Shown: positions 51,223-60,268 of the stretch, in pieces
Layout of the letters: each line of letters begins with the position of its first letter
How positions within the stretch are numbered: the first letter of the stretch is position 1
DNA from: Saccharothrix violaceirubra
GTDB taxonomy: Bacteria; Actinomycetota; Actinomycetes; Mycobacteriales; Pseudonocardiaceae
Direction of reading: 5' to 3'
Length of the DNA stretch: 64,000 nucleotides
Assembly: GCF_014203755.1 (NCBI RefSeq)
Contig: NZ_JACHJS010000001.1
Coordinates: 1,860,001 to 1,924,000, forward strand
The notes under the pieces: generated by a model
Database searches by the model: none
The model's input: the letters and a program-made list of their open reading frames with translations, nothing else
What the model was told of the DNA's origin: nothing
Translations under genes and position numbers: made by a program

Positions 51223-53898
51223 GTGCAGACCCACGAGATCGTCAAGCGCTTCCGCGAGCACTTCGAGAAAGCCGGCCACAAGTTCGTGCCCAGCGCCTCG
51301 CTGCTGCTCGACGACCCGAACCTGCTGTTCGTCAACGCCGGCATGGTGCCGTTCAAGCCCTACTTCCTCGGCGAGGCCCCGCCGCCCGCCCCGCGCATGA
51401 CCAGCGTCCAGAAGTGCGTGCGCACCCCGGACATCGACGAGGTCGGCAAGACCACCCGCCACCTCACGTTCTTCCAGATGGCCGGCAACTTCTCCATCGG
51501 CGACTACTTCAAGGAAGACGCCATCCGGCTGGCCTGGGAACTGGTCACCAACCCCCAGGACCAGGGCGGCTACGGCTTCGACCCCGAGCGCATCTGGGTG
51601 ACCGTCTACCTGGACGACGACGAGGCCATCGAGCTGTGGCAGAAGGTCGCCGGCCTGCCGCTGGAGCGCATCCAGCGCCGTGACGTCGAGGACAACTTCT
51701 GGTCCATGGGCGTGCCCGGACCGTGCGGCCCCTGCTCGGAGATCTACTACGACCGCGGCCCCGAGTACGGCCGGGAGGGCGGCCCGGTCGTCGACGAGGA
51801 CCGGTACCTGGAGATCTGGAACCTGGTCTTCATGCAGAACGTCCGGGGCGAGGGCGGTGCCAAGAAGGACTACCCGATCCTGGGTGAGCTGCCCGCCAAG
51901 AACATCGACACCGGCATGGGCGTCGAGCGCGTCGCCTACCTGCTCCAGGGCGTCGACAACGTCTACGAGACCGACCTGGTCCGCGCCGTCATCACCAAGG
52001 CCGAGGAACTGTCCGGTCGCAAGTACGGCGACAACGAGACCGACGACGTCCGGTTCCGCGTCATCGCCGACCACGCCCGGTCCGGCGTCCTGCTCGTGGG
52101 CGACGGCGTCACGCCCGGCAACGAGGCCCGCGGCTACGTCCTGCGCCGCCTGCTGCGCCGCATCATCCGCTCGTCGCGCCTGCTCGGCGTGACGCAGCCG
52201 GTGCTGCCGCTGTTCGCCGAGGTCGTCCGCGACTCCATGGGCCCGGCCTACCCCGAGCTGGTCGGCGGCTACGCCCGCATCGAGCAGGTCCTCAAGGCCG
52301 AGGAGGACACCTTCCTGCGCACCCTGGACTCCGGGTCGCGGATCTTCGAGACCGCCGCCGGCCAGGTCAAGGCCGAGGGCCTGGCCACGCTGCCCGGCGA
52401 CAAGGCGTTCCAGCTGCACGACACGTACGGGTTCCCGATCGACCTCACCCTCGAGATGGCCTCGGAAGCCGGCCTGACCGTGGACGAGGACGGGTTCCGC
52501 AAGCTCATGGCCGAGCAGCGCGCCCGCGCCAAGGCCGACGCCGCCGGCAAGAAGACCGGCCACGGCGACCAGACCGTGTACCGGGAACTGCTCGAACTCG
52601 GCGCCACCGAGTTCACCGGCTACACCGAACTCGCCAGCGAGGCCACGCTGCGTGGCATCGTCCACGAGGGCCGCCGCGTCCGGTCGGCCAAGGAGGGCGA
52701 CATCGTCGAGGTCGTCCTCGACCGCACGCCCCTCTACGCCGAGTCCGGCGGTCAGGAGAGCGACGCCGGCACGATCGTCACCGCCAACGCCGAGCTGGAG
52801 GTCGTCGACGTCCAGAAGGTCGCCCGCAAGCTGTGGGTGCACCAGGTCCGCGTGCTCTCCGGCGAGGTCGCCGAGGGCGAGCACGTCGAGGCCCGCGTCG
52901 ACCCCGAGTGGCGGATCGGCGCCCGCCAGGGCCACTCCGGCACGCACGTCGTGCACGCCGCCCTGCGCCAGGTGCTCGGCCCGTCGGCGTTGCAGAGCGG
53001 CTCGTACAACAAGCCCGGCTACCTGCGCCTGGACTTCGCCTGGACCGGTGGCCTGTCGGACGCCGCCCGGAGCGAGATCGAAGAGGTCTCCAACCTGGCC
53101 GTGCGCAAGGACCTCCCGGTCGGCGTCGTCTACACGGACATGAAGGGCGCCCAGGACCTCGGCGCCGTCGCCCTGTTCGGCGAGACCTACGACGAGACCG
53201 TGCGCGTCGTCGAGATCGGCGGCCCCTGGTCGCGCGAGCTGTGCGGTGGCACCCACGTCGAGCACTCGTCCCAGATCGGTCCGATCACGCTCATCGGCGA
53301 GTCGTCCGTCGGCTCGGGCGTGCGCCGCATCGAGGCCTACGTCGGCATCGAGGCCTTCCAGTACCTGGCCCGGGAACGGGCCCTGGTGCAGAACGTGGCC
53401 GCGCTGCTGAAGGTGCCCGACGCCGAGGTGCCCGCCCGGGTCGAGGCCCTGGTCGAGCGGCTGCGCGTGGCCGAGAAGGAACTCGACAAGGTCAAGTCGG
53501 CCCAGCTCCTGTCCGGCGCCGGCGCCCTGGCCGACCAGGCCCTGGACGTGCGCGGTGTGGCCGTGGTCGCCCTGGCCCTGCCCGGGGGCACGGCCGCCGG
53601 CGACCTGCGCACCATCGCCACGGAGGTCCGCAACCGGCTGGGCAACCGACCCGGCGTGGTCGGCCTGTTCGCCCCGGACGGCGACAAGGTCTCGTTCGTC
53701 GTCGGCACCACGGCCGCCGCCCGCGACCTGGGGCTGGCCGCCGGCAAGCTGGTGCCCGCCTTCGCCCCGGCCGTCGGCGGTCGCGGCGGTGGCAAGCCCG
53801 ACCTGGCCCAGGGTGGCGGTACGAACCCGGCCGGCGTGACCGAGGCCCTCGCCGCGCTGCGCGCCGAGGTGGACCGCGTCCTCGAGCAGCGTCCTTGA
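51223..53898 (+). CDS. alaS: Alanyl-tRNA synthetase
   Basis: 891 residues, full length. Class II core near residues 1-250 ([51 protein letters not shown]), editing domain with the HxxxH zinc motif [12 protein letters not shown] and the late CGGTHVEHS, then the DHHA1-type C-terminal domain ending in VLEQRP. It charges tRNA-Ala. GTG 51223 has AAGGA 8 nt upstream. ruvX overlaps its stop by 4 nt. Confidence 0.97.
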   Translation: MQTHEIVKRFREHFEKAGHKFVPSASLLLDDPNLLFVNAGMVPFKPYFLGEAPPPAPRMTSVQKCVRTPDIDEVGKTTRHLTFFQMAGNFSIGDYFKEDAIRLAWELVTNPQDQGGYGFDPERIWVTVYLDDDEAIELWQKVAGLPLERIQRRDVEDNFWSMGVPGPCGPCSEIYYDRGPEYGREGGPVVDEDRYLEIWNLVFMQNVRGEGGAKKDYPILGELPAKNIDTGMGVERVAYLLQGVDNVYETDLVRAVITKAEELSGRKYGDNETDDVRFRVIADHARSGVLLVGDGVTPGNEARGYVLRRLLRRIIRSSRLLGVTQPVLPLFAEVVRDSMGPAYPELVGGYARIEQVLKAEEDTFLRTLDSGSRIFETAAGQVKAEGLATLPGDKAFQLHDTYGFPIDLTLEMASEAGLTVDEDGFRKLMAEQRARAKADAAGKKTGHGDQTVYRELLELGATEFTGYTELASEATLRGIVHEGRRVRSAKEGDIVEVVLDRTPLYAESGGQESDAGTIVTANAELEVVDVQKVARKLWVHQVRVLSGEVAEGEHVEARVDPEWRIGARQGHSGTHVVHAALRQVLGPSALQSGSYNKPGYLRLDFAWTGGLSDAARSEIEEVSNLAVRKDLPVGVVYTDMKGAQDLGAVALFGETYDETVRVVEIGGPWSRELCGGTHVEHSSQIGPITLIGESSVGSGVRRIEAYVGIEAFQYLARERALVQNVAALLKVPDAEVPARVEALVERLRVAEKELDKVKSAQLLSGAGALADQALDVRGVAVVALALPGGTAAGDLRTIATEVRNRLGNRPGVVGLFAPDGDKVSFVVGTTAAARDLGLAAGKLVPAFAPAVGGRGGGKPDLAQGGGTNPAGVTEALAALRAEVDRVLEQRP

Positions 53899-54410
53899 CC
53901 AGCGCCGATCGTGCCGGCGTCGACGATCCGGGCCTGGGCCGCAGGCTGGGCGTCGACGTCGGCTCGGTGCGGGTCGGGGTCGCTTTGTCCGATCCGGGCG
54001 CGGTTCTGGCGACGCCACTGGTTACCCTGTCGCGTGACGAGGCGCACGGTCGGGACCTGGCGGACCTGGCCGGCCTTGTCGCCGAGCACGACATCGTCGA
54101 GGTCGTGGTCGGACTGCCCCGCACTCTGGCCGGACGACACGGGCCCGCGGCGGAGCTGGCGACGGCCTACGCGGCGGAACTGCGCCGCCGGGTCGAGCCG
54201 GTACCGGTGCGGCTCACCGACGAGCGGTTGACCACGGTCACCGCGAGCCGGGTGCTGTCCGACCGGGGCGTCAAGGGCAGGAAGCAACGCGCCGTCGTCG
54301 ATCAGGCAGCCGCGGTCGAGATCCTCCAGACCTGGCTCGACGGACGGGCGCGACACGTGGCCCGTGCCGAACAGGAGGGACGGGCCCCCGGAGATGGAGC
54401 CCGCTCGTGA
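53895..54410 (+). CDS. ruvX: Holliday-junction resolvase-like protein RuvX/YqgF
   Basis: 171 residues, TTG 53895 overlapping the alaS stop (TTGA). RNase H-like fold: [54 protein letters not shown] and the closing [15 protein letters not shown]. Implicated in 16S rRNA 5' processing and DNA recombination. The TTG start is rare but is the only one before the conserved core that gives coupling. Confidence 0.92.
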   Translation: MTSADRAGVDDPGLGRRLGVDVGSVRVGVALSDPGAVLATPLVTLSRDEAHGRDLADLAGLVAEHDIVEVVVGLPRTLAGRHGPAAELATAYAAELRRRVEPVPVRLTDERLTTVTASRVLSDRGVKGRKQRAVVDQAAAVEILQTWLDGRARHVARAEQEGRAPGDGARS

Positions 54411-55606
54411 GCGACGAACTCGGGTTGTTCACCGATCCCGACGACGACAAGCCGGGGGGCAGGTCGGCACGCCGCAAGCCCAAGCGGCGGCGTAAAACCG
54501 TGCTGTGGGTGGTCGTGGCGCTGATCGTCGCGGTCGGCGGCGTCGGCGCGTACTACGGCTACCAGACGCTGAGCGGCATCGGGTCCTACGAGGACTACGC
54601 CGGCCAGGGCGAGACCGACGTCGTGGTCGAGGTCAGGGACGGCGACCTGGTGTCGTCCATCGCGACCACGCTGAAGGAACAGGGTGTCGTGGCCAGCGCC
54701 CGCGCGTTCACCGAAGCCGGTGAGAACGACGCCCGCGTCACCGCCATCCAGCCCGGCTTCTACCTGATGAAGACCAGGATGTCGGGCGAGGCCGCGGTGA
54801 CCCGCATGGTCGACCCGAAGACCAAGGTCGTGCCGCTGGAGGTCAAGGGCGGCAACGTGCTGCACGACATCACCGGCGTGGACGGCAAGGTCGTCAAGGG
54901 CATCTTCTCGATGCTGTCCGACGCGTCGTGCGTCGAGATGGGCGGCGAGAAGAAGTGCGTCACGCCGCAGGAGTTGCGGGACGCGGCCGAGAACGCCGAA
55001 CCCGCCGCCCTGGGCGTCCCGGACTGGGCGACGGTGGACTTCCTCGCCGCGCCCAAGCCGAACCGGCTCGAAGGGCTGATCGTGCCCGGCCTGTACAGCC
55101 TCAAGCCGGGTGCGCCGGCGGTCGAGCTGCTCAAGAGCGTGATCGAGACCTCGGTGACGCGCATGCAGGGCTACGGCATCCCGGCGGGCACCAAGGAGAC
55201 CGGTTTCAAGCCGTACGAGGTGCTCGTCATCGCGTCGCTGGTGGAGAAGGAAGGCCTGGAGAAGGACTTCGGCAAGATCTCCCGGGTCATCTACAACCGG
55301 CTCAAGGTCGGCCAGATCCTCCAGTTCGACTCCACGGTCAACTACAAGCTCGACCGGCCGGTCGTGACCACGTCCGACGAGGACCGCGAGGCGTCCGGGC
55401 CGTACAACACCTACGTGACCGCCGGTCTGACGCCGACGCCGATCGGCTCGCCGAGCCGGGCCGCGATCCAGGCCGCGACCAACCCCGAGGCCGGTACCTG
55501 GCTGTACTTCGTGAAGTGCAACAAGGACGGCACCACCTGCTTCTCCAACACCTACGACGAGCACCGGCAGATCGCGGAGAAGGCCCAGCGGGAAGGCGTG
55601 TTCTAG
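54407..55606 (+). CDS. mltG: Endolytic transglycosylase MltG (YceG)
   Basis: 399 residues, GTG 54407 overlapping ruvX (GTGA). Cytoplasmic basic start ([10 protein letters not shown]), a membrane helix ([20 protein letters not shown], about 31-50), then the YceG fold with a LysM-like part and the catalytic Glu in [20 protein letters not shown] and [19 protein letters not shown] are family motifs. It cleaves nascent peptidoglycan at the outer face. Confidence 0.95.
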   Translation: MSDELGLFTDPDDDKPGGRSARRKPKRRRKTVLWVVVALIVAVGGVGAYYGYQTLSGIGSYEDYAGQGETDVVVEVRDGDLVSSIATTLKEQGVVASARAFTEAGENDARVTAIQPGFYLMKTRMSGEAAVTRMVDPKTKVVPLEVKGGNVLHDITGVDGKVVKGIFSMLSDASCVEMGGEKKCVTPQELRDAAENAEPAALGVPDWATVDFLAAPKPNRLEGLIVPGLYSLKPGAPAVELLKSVIETSVTRMQGYGIPAGTKETGFKPYEVLVIASLVEKEGLEKDFGKISRVIYNRLKVGQILQFDSTVNYKLDRPVVTTSDEDREASGPYNTYVTAGLTPTPIGSPSRAAIQAATNPEAGTWLYFVKCNKDGTTCFSNTYDEHRQIAEKAQREGVF

Positions 55607-55608
55607 TC

Positions 55609-56445
55609 GTGTCCCGACGTGCCGCGGTCATCGGCTCACCGGTGGCCCACTCGCTGTCGCCCGTGCTGCACGACGCGGCGTTCGCCGCGCTGGAGCTGGA
55701 CTGGACCTACGACCGGGTCGAGTGCGCCGAGGACGGCGTGCCCGACCTCGTCGCGGGTCTCGGACCGGAGTGGGTCGGGCTGTCGGTGACGATGCCGGAC
55801 AAACGCGCGGCGCTGGCCGTGGCCGACGTCGTCGAACCGCGCGCCGCGCTGGTCGGCGCGGCGAACACGCTGGTGCGTACCGGATCGGGGTGGCGCGCGG
55901 ACTGCACGGACGTGGACGGCGTCGTCGGCGCGTTGCGCGCGGCGTGCGGGTTCACGTCCGGGACGCGGGCCGTGCTGCTGGGTGCCGGCGGCACCGCGAC
56001 GGCCGCCCTGGTCGGACTCGCGTCGGTCGGCGTGCGGTCGGCCTCGCTCGTGGTGCGCTCGCCCGAGCGGGCGGTCGAGGCCGTCGAGTGCGCCGGTCGG
56101 GCGGGCGTCGAGCTGGACGTGGTGGCGTGGGCGGACGCGGACTTCGCGGCGTTGGCGTCCGCTTCGGACGTACTGGTCAGCACCGTGCCGCCGGCGGCGG
56201 TCGAGCCGGTGGCCGACGCGCTCGCCCAGGCGCCGTGCGTGCTCGACGTCATCTACCACCCGTGGCCGACGCCGTTGGCGGACGCGGTCGGACGGCGTGG
56301 GCGCGTCCTGGCCACGGGCCTGGACATGCTGCTGCACCAGGCTTTCGGGCAGAGCGAGTGGTTCACCGGGCGGCCCGCGCCCCGCGCCGCGATGCGGGCG
56401 GCGCTGCACGCGGCGACCGGTGGCGTCCTGCCGTTGCCGATCTGA
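55609..56445 (+). CDS. aroE: Shikimate dehydrogenase
   Basis: 278 residues, GTG 55609, 2 nt after mltG. Substrate site IGSPVAHSLSPVLHDAAF, VTMPDK with the catalytic Lys, GAANTLVR, the DVDG motif, NADP site LLGAGGTATAA and LDMLLHQA near the end. It reduces 3-dehydroshikimate to shikimate. The order mltG-aroE, then aroC-aroK-aroB 5 kb on, is the actinobacterial pattern, here interrupted by a PTS cluster. Confidence 0.95.
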   Translation: MSRRAAVIGSPVAHSLSPVLHDAAFAALELDWTYDRVECAEDGVPDLVAGLGPEWVGLSVTMPDKRAALAVADVVEPRAALVGAANTLVRTGSGWRADCTDVDGVVGALRAACGFTSGTRAVLLGAGGTATAALVGLASVGVRSASLVVRSPERAVEAVECAGRAGVELDVVAWADADFAALASASDVLVSTVPPAAVEPVADALAQAPCVLDVIYHPWPTPLADAVGRRGRVLATGLDMLLHQAFGQSEWFTGRPAPRAAMRAALHAATGGVLPLPI

Positions 56446-56463
56446 GGCCCTGGAAAGGGGAAA

Positions 56464-56492
56464 GCCGGGTCCTCCGTGCTGGAGGACCCGGC
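56464..56492. terminator. Terminator hairpin between aroE and ptsH
   Basis: Arms GCCGGGTCCTCC (56464-56475) and GGAGGACCCGGC (56481-56492), perfect, loop of 5, flanked by AAA on the left and GTTT on the right, so it can act in both directions between these convergent genes. Confidence 0.88.
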
Positions 56493-56507
56493 GTTTCCTC
56501 GTGAGGG

Positions 56508-56777
56508 TCAGCCCTCGTCGAGGTCGGTGGAGATGATCTCCGCGATGGCGTCGAGTGCGCTCTCCGCGCCGTCTCCCTCCGCGGAGAGAACCACTTCGTC
56601 GCCGTGCATCGCGCCGAGCGTCATCAGACCCAGCACGCTCTTGGCCTCGACCGGCTCGCCACCGTCCTTGCGGATGGTGACCGCCACCGGCTGTCCGGCC
56701 GCCGCCTTGGCCAACACGGCCGCGGGACGTGCGTGAAGTCCGACCTTGCTCGCCACGGTGACCCGTCGCTCAGGCAT
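56508..56777 (-). CDS. ptsH: PTS phosphocarrier protein HPr
   Basis: 89 residues, ATG 56777 with AGGAAGG. Phospho-His15 in KVGLHARPAA and the regulatory Ser region AKSVLGLMTLGA (Ser47 here). It carries phosphate from enzyme I to EIIA. It lies 27 nt after the EIIC gene on the same strand. The gene for enzyme I is not in the window. Confidence 0.96.
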   Translation of the reverse strand: MPERRVTVASKVGLHARPAAVLAKAAAGQPVAVTIRKDGGEPVEAKSVLGLMTLGAMHGDEVVLSAEGDGAESALDAIAEIISTDLDEG

Positions 56778-56804
56778 GGACCTTCCTTTCCTGCTGGGGA
56801 ATCG

Positions 56805-58067
56805 TCACGCAGTCTTGCCGTTTGCCGGCTTCTCCGCGCCCTCGACCACGCTCGGGTCGGCCTCGGGGTCCTCGTCCTCGGCCCGGCCCGGCGTCCTCAG
56901 GTTCCACTTGGTGATCACGAAGCGGAAGAGGAAGTAGTACACCGCCGCGTAGATCAGACCCAGGAGGATGATCAGCAACGGCTTCTGGGCGATGTTGAAG
57001 TTGATGATGTAGTCGATGACACCGGCCGAGAAGCCGAAGCCGTCGTGGATGCCCAGCGCGTTGCTGACCGCCATCGAGGTGCCGGTCAGGAACGCGTGGA
57101 TGACGTACAGCGGCCACGCGACGAACATGAACGCGAACTCGAGCGGCTCGGTCACACCGGTGATGAACGACGTGAGCGCGGCCGAGCCCATGATGCCGGC
57201 GATGATCTTCTTCTGCGCCGGTCGCGCAGTGTGCACGATCGCCAGCGCGGCGGCCGGGAGCGCGAACATGAAGATCGGGAAGAAGCCGGTCAGGAACGTG
57301 CCCGCGGTCGGGTCGCCCGCGAAGAACCGCGGGATGTCGCCGGTCTTGCCCTGATACTCGCCGAAGACCTGCCACATGAACGTGTTCGGGATGTGGTGCA
57401 GGCCCAGCGGGATGAGCAGGCGGTTGACGAAGCCGTAGATGAACGCGCCGATGATCGTGCTGCCGGAGATCGCCTCGCCGACCCAGGTCAGACCCTTGTT
57501 GAACCACGGGTAGATCAGGCCGAGGACCACCGAGACGGGGATCATCACGCCGGCCACGATGATGGGCACGAACCGGCGACCGCCGAAGAACGCCAGGTAC
57601 GGCGGCAGCTTGACCCGGTGGTAGCGCTGCCACAGCGTCGCGGTGATCAGACCGACCACGATGCCCACGAGCACCGAGTAGTTGATCTCCTGCTGCTTGG
57701 CGCCTTCCTTGACGGGCAGCACGAACGGGGCAATCGCCTTGAAGACCGACGTGGTCACCACATAACCGACCGCCGCGGCCAGGGCCGTGGAACCATCACC
57801 CCGGCGCGCGAAGCCGATCGCGACACCGATGGCGAACAGCAGCGGCAGGTTGGCGAAAAGGGCTTCACCACTCGCGCCGATGACAGCCGCGACCTTCGTC
57901 CAGCCCCAGCCTTTATCACCGAGCAGATCGGGCTGGCCGAGGCGCAGCAGCAGACCGGCGACAGGCAGCGCGGCGATCGGCAGCATGAGGCTGCGACCGA
58001 AGCGCTGGATGCCCGCGAGTCCCTTGATATCACGACCGCCGGTCGCTTGAGGGGCGTTGGCGCTCAT
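56805..58067 (-). CDS. PTS EIIC permease, glucose/N-acetylglucosamine family
   Basis: 420 residues with about 10 membrane segments. Family motifs: QRFGRSLMLPIAALPVAGLL at the start, NRLLIPLGLHHIPNTFMWQV and ITGVTEPLEFAFMFVAWPLY (GITE-like). Only the C domain is present; B and A are separate genes on the other strand (59001-59686). With a DasR-type regulator next door, N-acetylglucosamine is the likely substrate (NagE2-like). ATG 58067 overlaps the regulator stop (ATGA). Confidence 0.92.
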   Translation of the reverse strand: MSANAPQATGGRDIKGLAGIQRFGRSLMLPIAALPVAGLLLRLGQPDLLGDKGWGWTKVAAVIGASGEALFANLPLLFAIGVAIGFARRGDGSTALAAAVGYVVTTSVFKAIAPFVLPVKEGAKQQEINYSVLVGIVVGLITATLWQRYHRVKLPPYLAFFGGRRFVPIIVAGVMIPVSVVLGLIYPWFNKGLTWVGEAISGSTIIGAFIYGFVNRLLIPLGLHHIPNTFMWQVFGEYQGKTGDIPRFFAGDPTAGTFLTGFFPIFMFALPAAALAIVHTARPAQKKIIAGIMGSAALTSFITGVTEPLEFAFMFVAWPLYVIHAFLTGTSMAVSNALGIHDGFGFSAGVIDYIINFNIAQKPLLIILLGLIYAAVYYFLFRFVITKWNLRTPGRAEDEDPEADPSVVEGAEKPANGKTA

Positions 58068-58831
58068 GAGGTACCTCCCTTGGCGGATGTCGGACCGGAT
58101 TCCGGGACTGTCCGGTCCAATTGCATGGTCACCTGGTAGAGATCACCCCGGTACCAGGAGGTCATGTCCTCCACGGGTCGGCCCTGTGAGCCGGTCAGGC
58201 GGCGGAAGACGAGGAGCGGGCTGCCCGTGCGCACACCGAGCAGCCGGGCGGTGTCGACGTCCGAGCCCTCGGCCCACACCGTCTGCCCGGCGTGGTCGAG
58301 TTGGACGCCGTACGTGTCGGCGAGGAGCGTGTAGAGCGACTCGGACAGGTCGTGCGCCGTCAGGTCGGGCACGAGTCGCGGGTTGTACCAGCCCCGCTCG
58401 ACGGCCAGCGGCACGCCGTCGGCGCGGCGCAGGCGGACGAGGCGGTACGCGGGTTCGTGCGGCGTCAGGCCCAGCGCCACCGACACCTCGGTGGGCGGCA
58501 CCTCCTCGACGCACTCGACGACGTCGGTCGCGGGCAGCAGGCCGCGCCGGCGCATGTCGTCGGTGAAGGACTCCAGGTAGAGCTGCACGTCCATGCGCCG
58601 GCGCGCGGTGAACGTGCCGCGGCCCTTCGCGCGGGTCAGCAGGCCCTCGGCGACGAGCTGGCCGACGGCGGCGCGCACGGTGATGCGCGAGACCCCGTAC
58701 TGGCGGGCCAGGTCGCGTTCGGAGGGGATGGCCGCGCCGGGCGGCAGTTCCTGTTCGGCGAGTCGGCGCAGGATGTCGCGCAGCTGGACGTGCTTGGGCC
58801 GGGGCCCGTCGACGATCTCGGTTCGGCTCAC
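58064..58831 (-). CDS. dasR: GntR/HutC-family regulator, DasR-like
   Basis: 255 residues, GTG 58831 with GGGGAGG. N-terminal winged helix (PSERDLARQYGVSRITVRAA, GRGTFTA) and a C-terminal UTRA ligand domain (VERGWYNPRLVPDLTAHDLS, FRRLTGSQGRPVEDMTSWYR). In Streptomyces, DasR represses GlcNAc uptake and many antibiotic genes and is released by amino-sugar phosphates. Here it is co-transcribed with EIIC and HPr and is divergent from EIIB/EIIA, with a dre site between. Confidence 0.93.
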   Translation of the reverse strand: MSRTEIVDGPRPKHVQLRDILRRLAEQELPPGAAIPSERDLARQYGVSRITVRAAVGQLVAEGLLTRAKGRGTFTARRRMDVQLYLESFTDDMRRRGLLPATDVVECVEEVPPTEVSVALGLTPHEPAYRLVRLRRADGVPLAVERGWYNPRLVPDLTAHDLSESLYTLLADTYGVQLDHAGQTVWAEGSDVDTARLLGVRTGSPLLVFRRLTGSQGRPVEDMTSWYRGDLYQVTMQLDRTVPESGPTSAKGGTS

Positions 58832-58875
58832 GACACCTCCCCGGTGCTCGCATCGGTAGACCGGGATTGGTACTT

Positions 58876-58891
58876 TCCGGTCTAGACCAGT
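58876..58891. promoter_or_regulatory. dre site (DasR-responsive element)
   Basis: TCCGGTCTAGACCAGT is close to the ACTGGTCTAGACCAGT consensus, with a perfect GGTCTAGACC core. It lies 45 bp from the dasR start and 110 bp from the EIIB start, so it can repress both directions. Confidence 0.9.
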
Positions 58892-59000
58892 TGGTGCGGG
58901 GAGGATGCTCTCCGCGCCGAGCGGGTGTCAACAGCCGTGACGGGATCGTGGCTTAGCGGGGCACCCGCTTCTCCGGCAAGTCTCGAAGAGAGGACCCGAA

Positions 59001-59237
59001 ATGGCAGACGACAGGGCGGCGAAGATCCTCGCCGCACTCGGCGGGGCGGACAACATCGTGGAGATCGAACCCTGCATCACGCGGCTGCGCTGCGAGTTGG
59101 AGGACGGCTCCGTGGTGGACGAGAAGGCGCTCAAGGGCATCGGCGCTCATGGGGTGATCAGGCAGGGCAACGTCGTCCAGGTGATCGTCGGCCCCGAGGC
59201 CGACACCATCGCGAGCGACATCGAGGACCTGCTGTGA
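59001..59237 (+). CDS. PTS EIIB, glucose/N-acetylglucosamine family
   Basis: 78 residues, a free-standing B domain: AAKILAALGGADNIVEIEPC with the phosphorylated Cys25 followed by ITRLRCEL, and GAHGVIRQGNVVQVIVGPEA. It passes phosphate from EIIA to the sugar on EIIC. ATG 59001; the EIIA gene overlaps by 4 nt. Confidence 0.94.
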   Translation: MADDRAAKILAALGGADNIVEIEPCITRLRCELEDGSVVDEKALKGIGAHGVIRQGNVVQVIVGPEADTIASDIEDLL

Positions 59238-59686
59238 CGCTGAGCGTGACGAGCCCGGTCTCCGGGCGGGTCGTGCCGTTGGCCGACGTGCCCGACCCGG
59301 TGTTCTCGCAGGCGATGGTGGGTCCGGGGGTCGCGGTCGAACCCGACCGGGCGGCGGCGGACGTCGTGTCGCCGGTCGACGGGACGATCGTGACGCTGCA
59401 CCCGCACGCGTTCGTCGTCGCGACCGCCTCGGGCGCGGCGGTGCTGGTGCACCTGGGCATCGACACCGTGCAGCGCAAGGGCGAGGGCTTCACCCTCCAC
59501 GTGGCCAAGGGCGATGCGGTGACCGCGGGCCAGAAGGTCGTGTCGTGGGACCCGGCCGAGGTCGAGGCCGCCGGTTTCGCCCCGATCTGCCCGGTGATCG
59601 CGCTGGACGCGGCGGCCGACGCGCTGCGGGATCATACGGCCGGTGCGGTGAAGGCGGGCGACCCGCTGTTCTCCTGGGAGCGCTGA
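59234..59686 (+). CDS. crr: PTS EIIA, glucose-type (Crr-like)
   Basis: 150 residues, GTG 59234 overlapping EIIB (GTGA). Metal/phosphate His pair: TLHPHAFVV (His58) and the active VLVHLGIDTV (His73), 15 apart as in the family; VSPVDGTIV and KAGDPLFSWE fit too. It takes phosphate from HPr. Together with EIIB, EIIC and HPr it makes a full sugar PTS except for enzyme I. Confidence 0.94.
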   Translation: MTLSVTSPVSGRVVPLADVPDPVFSQAMVGPGVAVEPDRAAADVVSPVDGTIVTLHPHAFVVATASGAAVLVHLGIDTVQRKGEGFTLHVAKGDAVTAGQKVVSWDPAEVEAAGFAPICPVIALDAAADALRDHTAGAVKAGDPLFSWER

Positions 59687-59764
59687 CGAACGGGTGCGGG
59701 TGGATGGACCATTCATCCGCACCTCCCCTTGCTCCATCCGGACGCACCTCCGGATGATCGAACC

Positions 59765-60268
59765 ATGAGATCGATTCCCTCGTGGACCGTCCGCGCCCTG
59801 CCCGCGGCGGTCCTCCCGCTGCTCCTCTGCCCGCTGCTCCCCGTCGACCGGGTGCCGATCCTGGTGGTGCTGGTCTGCTTCGGGGTGCCCCTGGCGGTGG
59901 TGGACCTGCGCTGTCGGCGGCTGCCCGACGTGCTGACGTTGCCCGCCTACCCGGTGGTCGCCGCGGTGGTCGTGGCGACCGGTGCGGACGTCGTGCGCGC
60001 GGCGGCGTGCGCCCTGCTGTGCTTCGGCGCGAACCTGATCGTCCACAGGCGACACCCGGACAGCCTGGGCGGCGGCGACGTGAAGCTGTCGGGCTGGTTG
60101 GGTGCCGCGCTCGGGACCGTGGGCTGGCAGGCCCTGCCCGTGGCGGCGGCGCTGTCGTCGTTGGTGACGTTGTCCTTGCGGCTGTCGCCCACACAACGTG
60201 GCCCTACGGTCGCGCACGGTCCGGGGTTGGTGGCCGGCGCTTGGCTCGCCGTGGCGTTCGTGCCGTGA
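59765..60268 (+). CDS. A24-family prepilin peptidase, short form without methylase domain
   Basis: 167 residues with about five membrane helices. The two catalytic Asp motifs are present: AVVDLRCRRLPD and SLGGGDVKLSGWLGAALG. The N-terminal zinc/methylase domain of bifunctional PilD is absent, as in TadV/CpaA-type proteins. It cleaves type IV/Flp prepilin leaders. A peptidase of this type between aroE and aroC is the usual actinobacterial order. ATG 59765. Confidence 0.9.
   Translation: MRSIPSWTVRALPAAVLPLLLCPLLPVDRVPILVVLVCFGVPLAVVDLRCRRLPDVLTLPAYPVVAAVVVATGADVVRAAACALLCFGANLIVHRRHPDSLGGGDVKLSGWLGAALGTVGWQALPVAAALSSLVTLSLRLSPTQRGPTVAHGPGLVAGAWLAVAFVP

Noticed and set aside
46950-51356. Single 1468-codon minus-strand frame
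   Set aside because: Only the part after ATG 48836 is the NIS synthetase; the upstream part is antisense to DUF948/alaS and out of frame with the decarboxylase.
51181-54018. 945-codon open frame opposite alaS
   Set aside because: Antisense shadow of alaS and ruvX; composition is low complexity and the plus-strand genes are certain.
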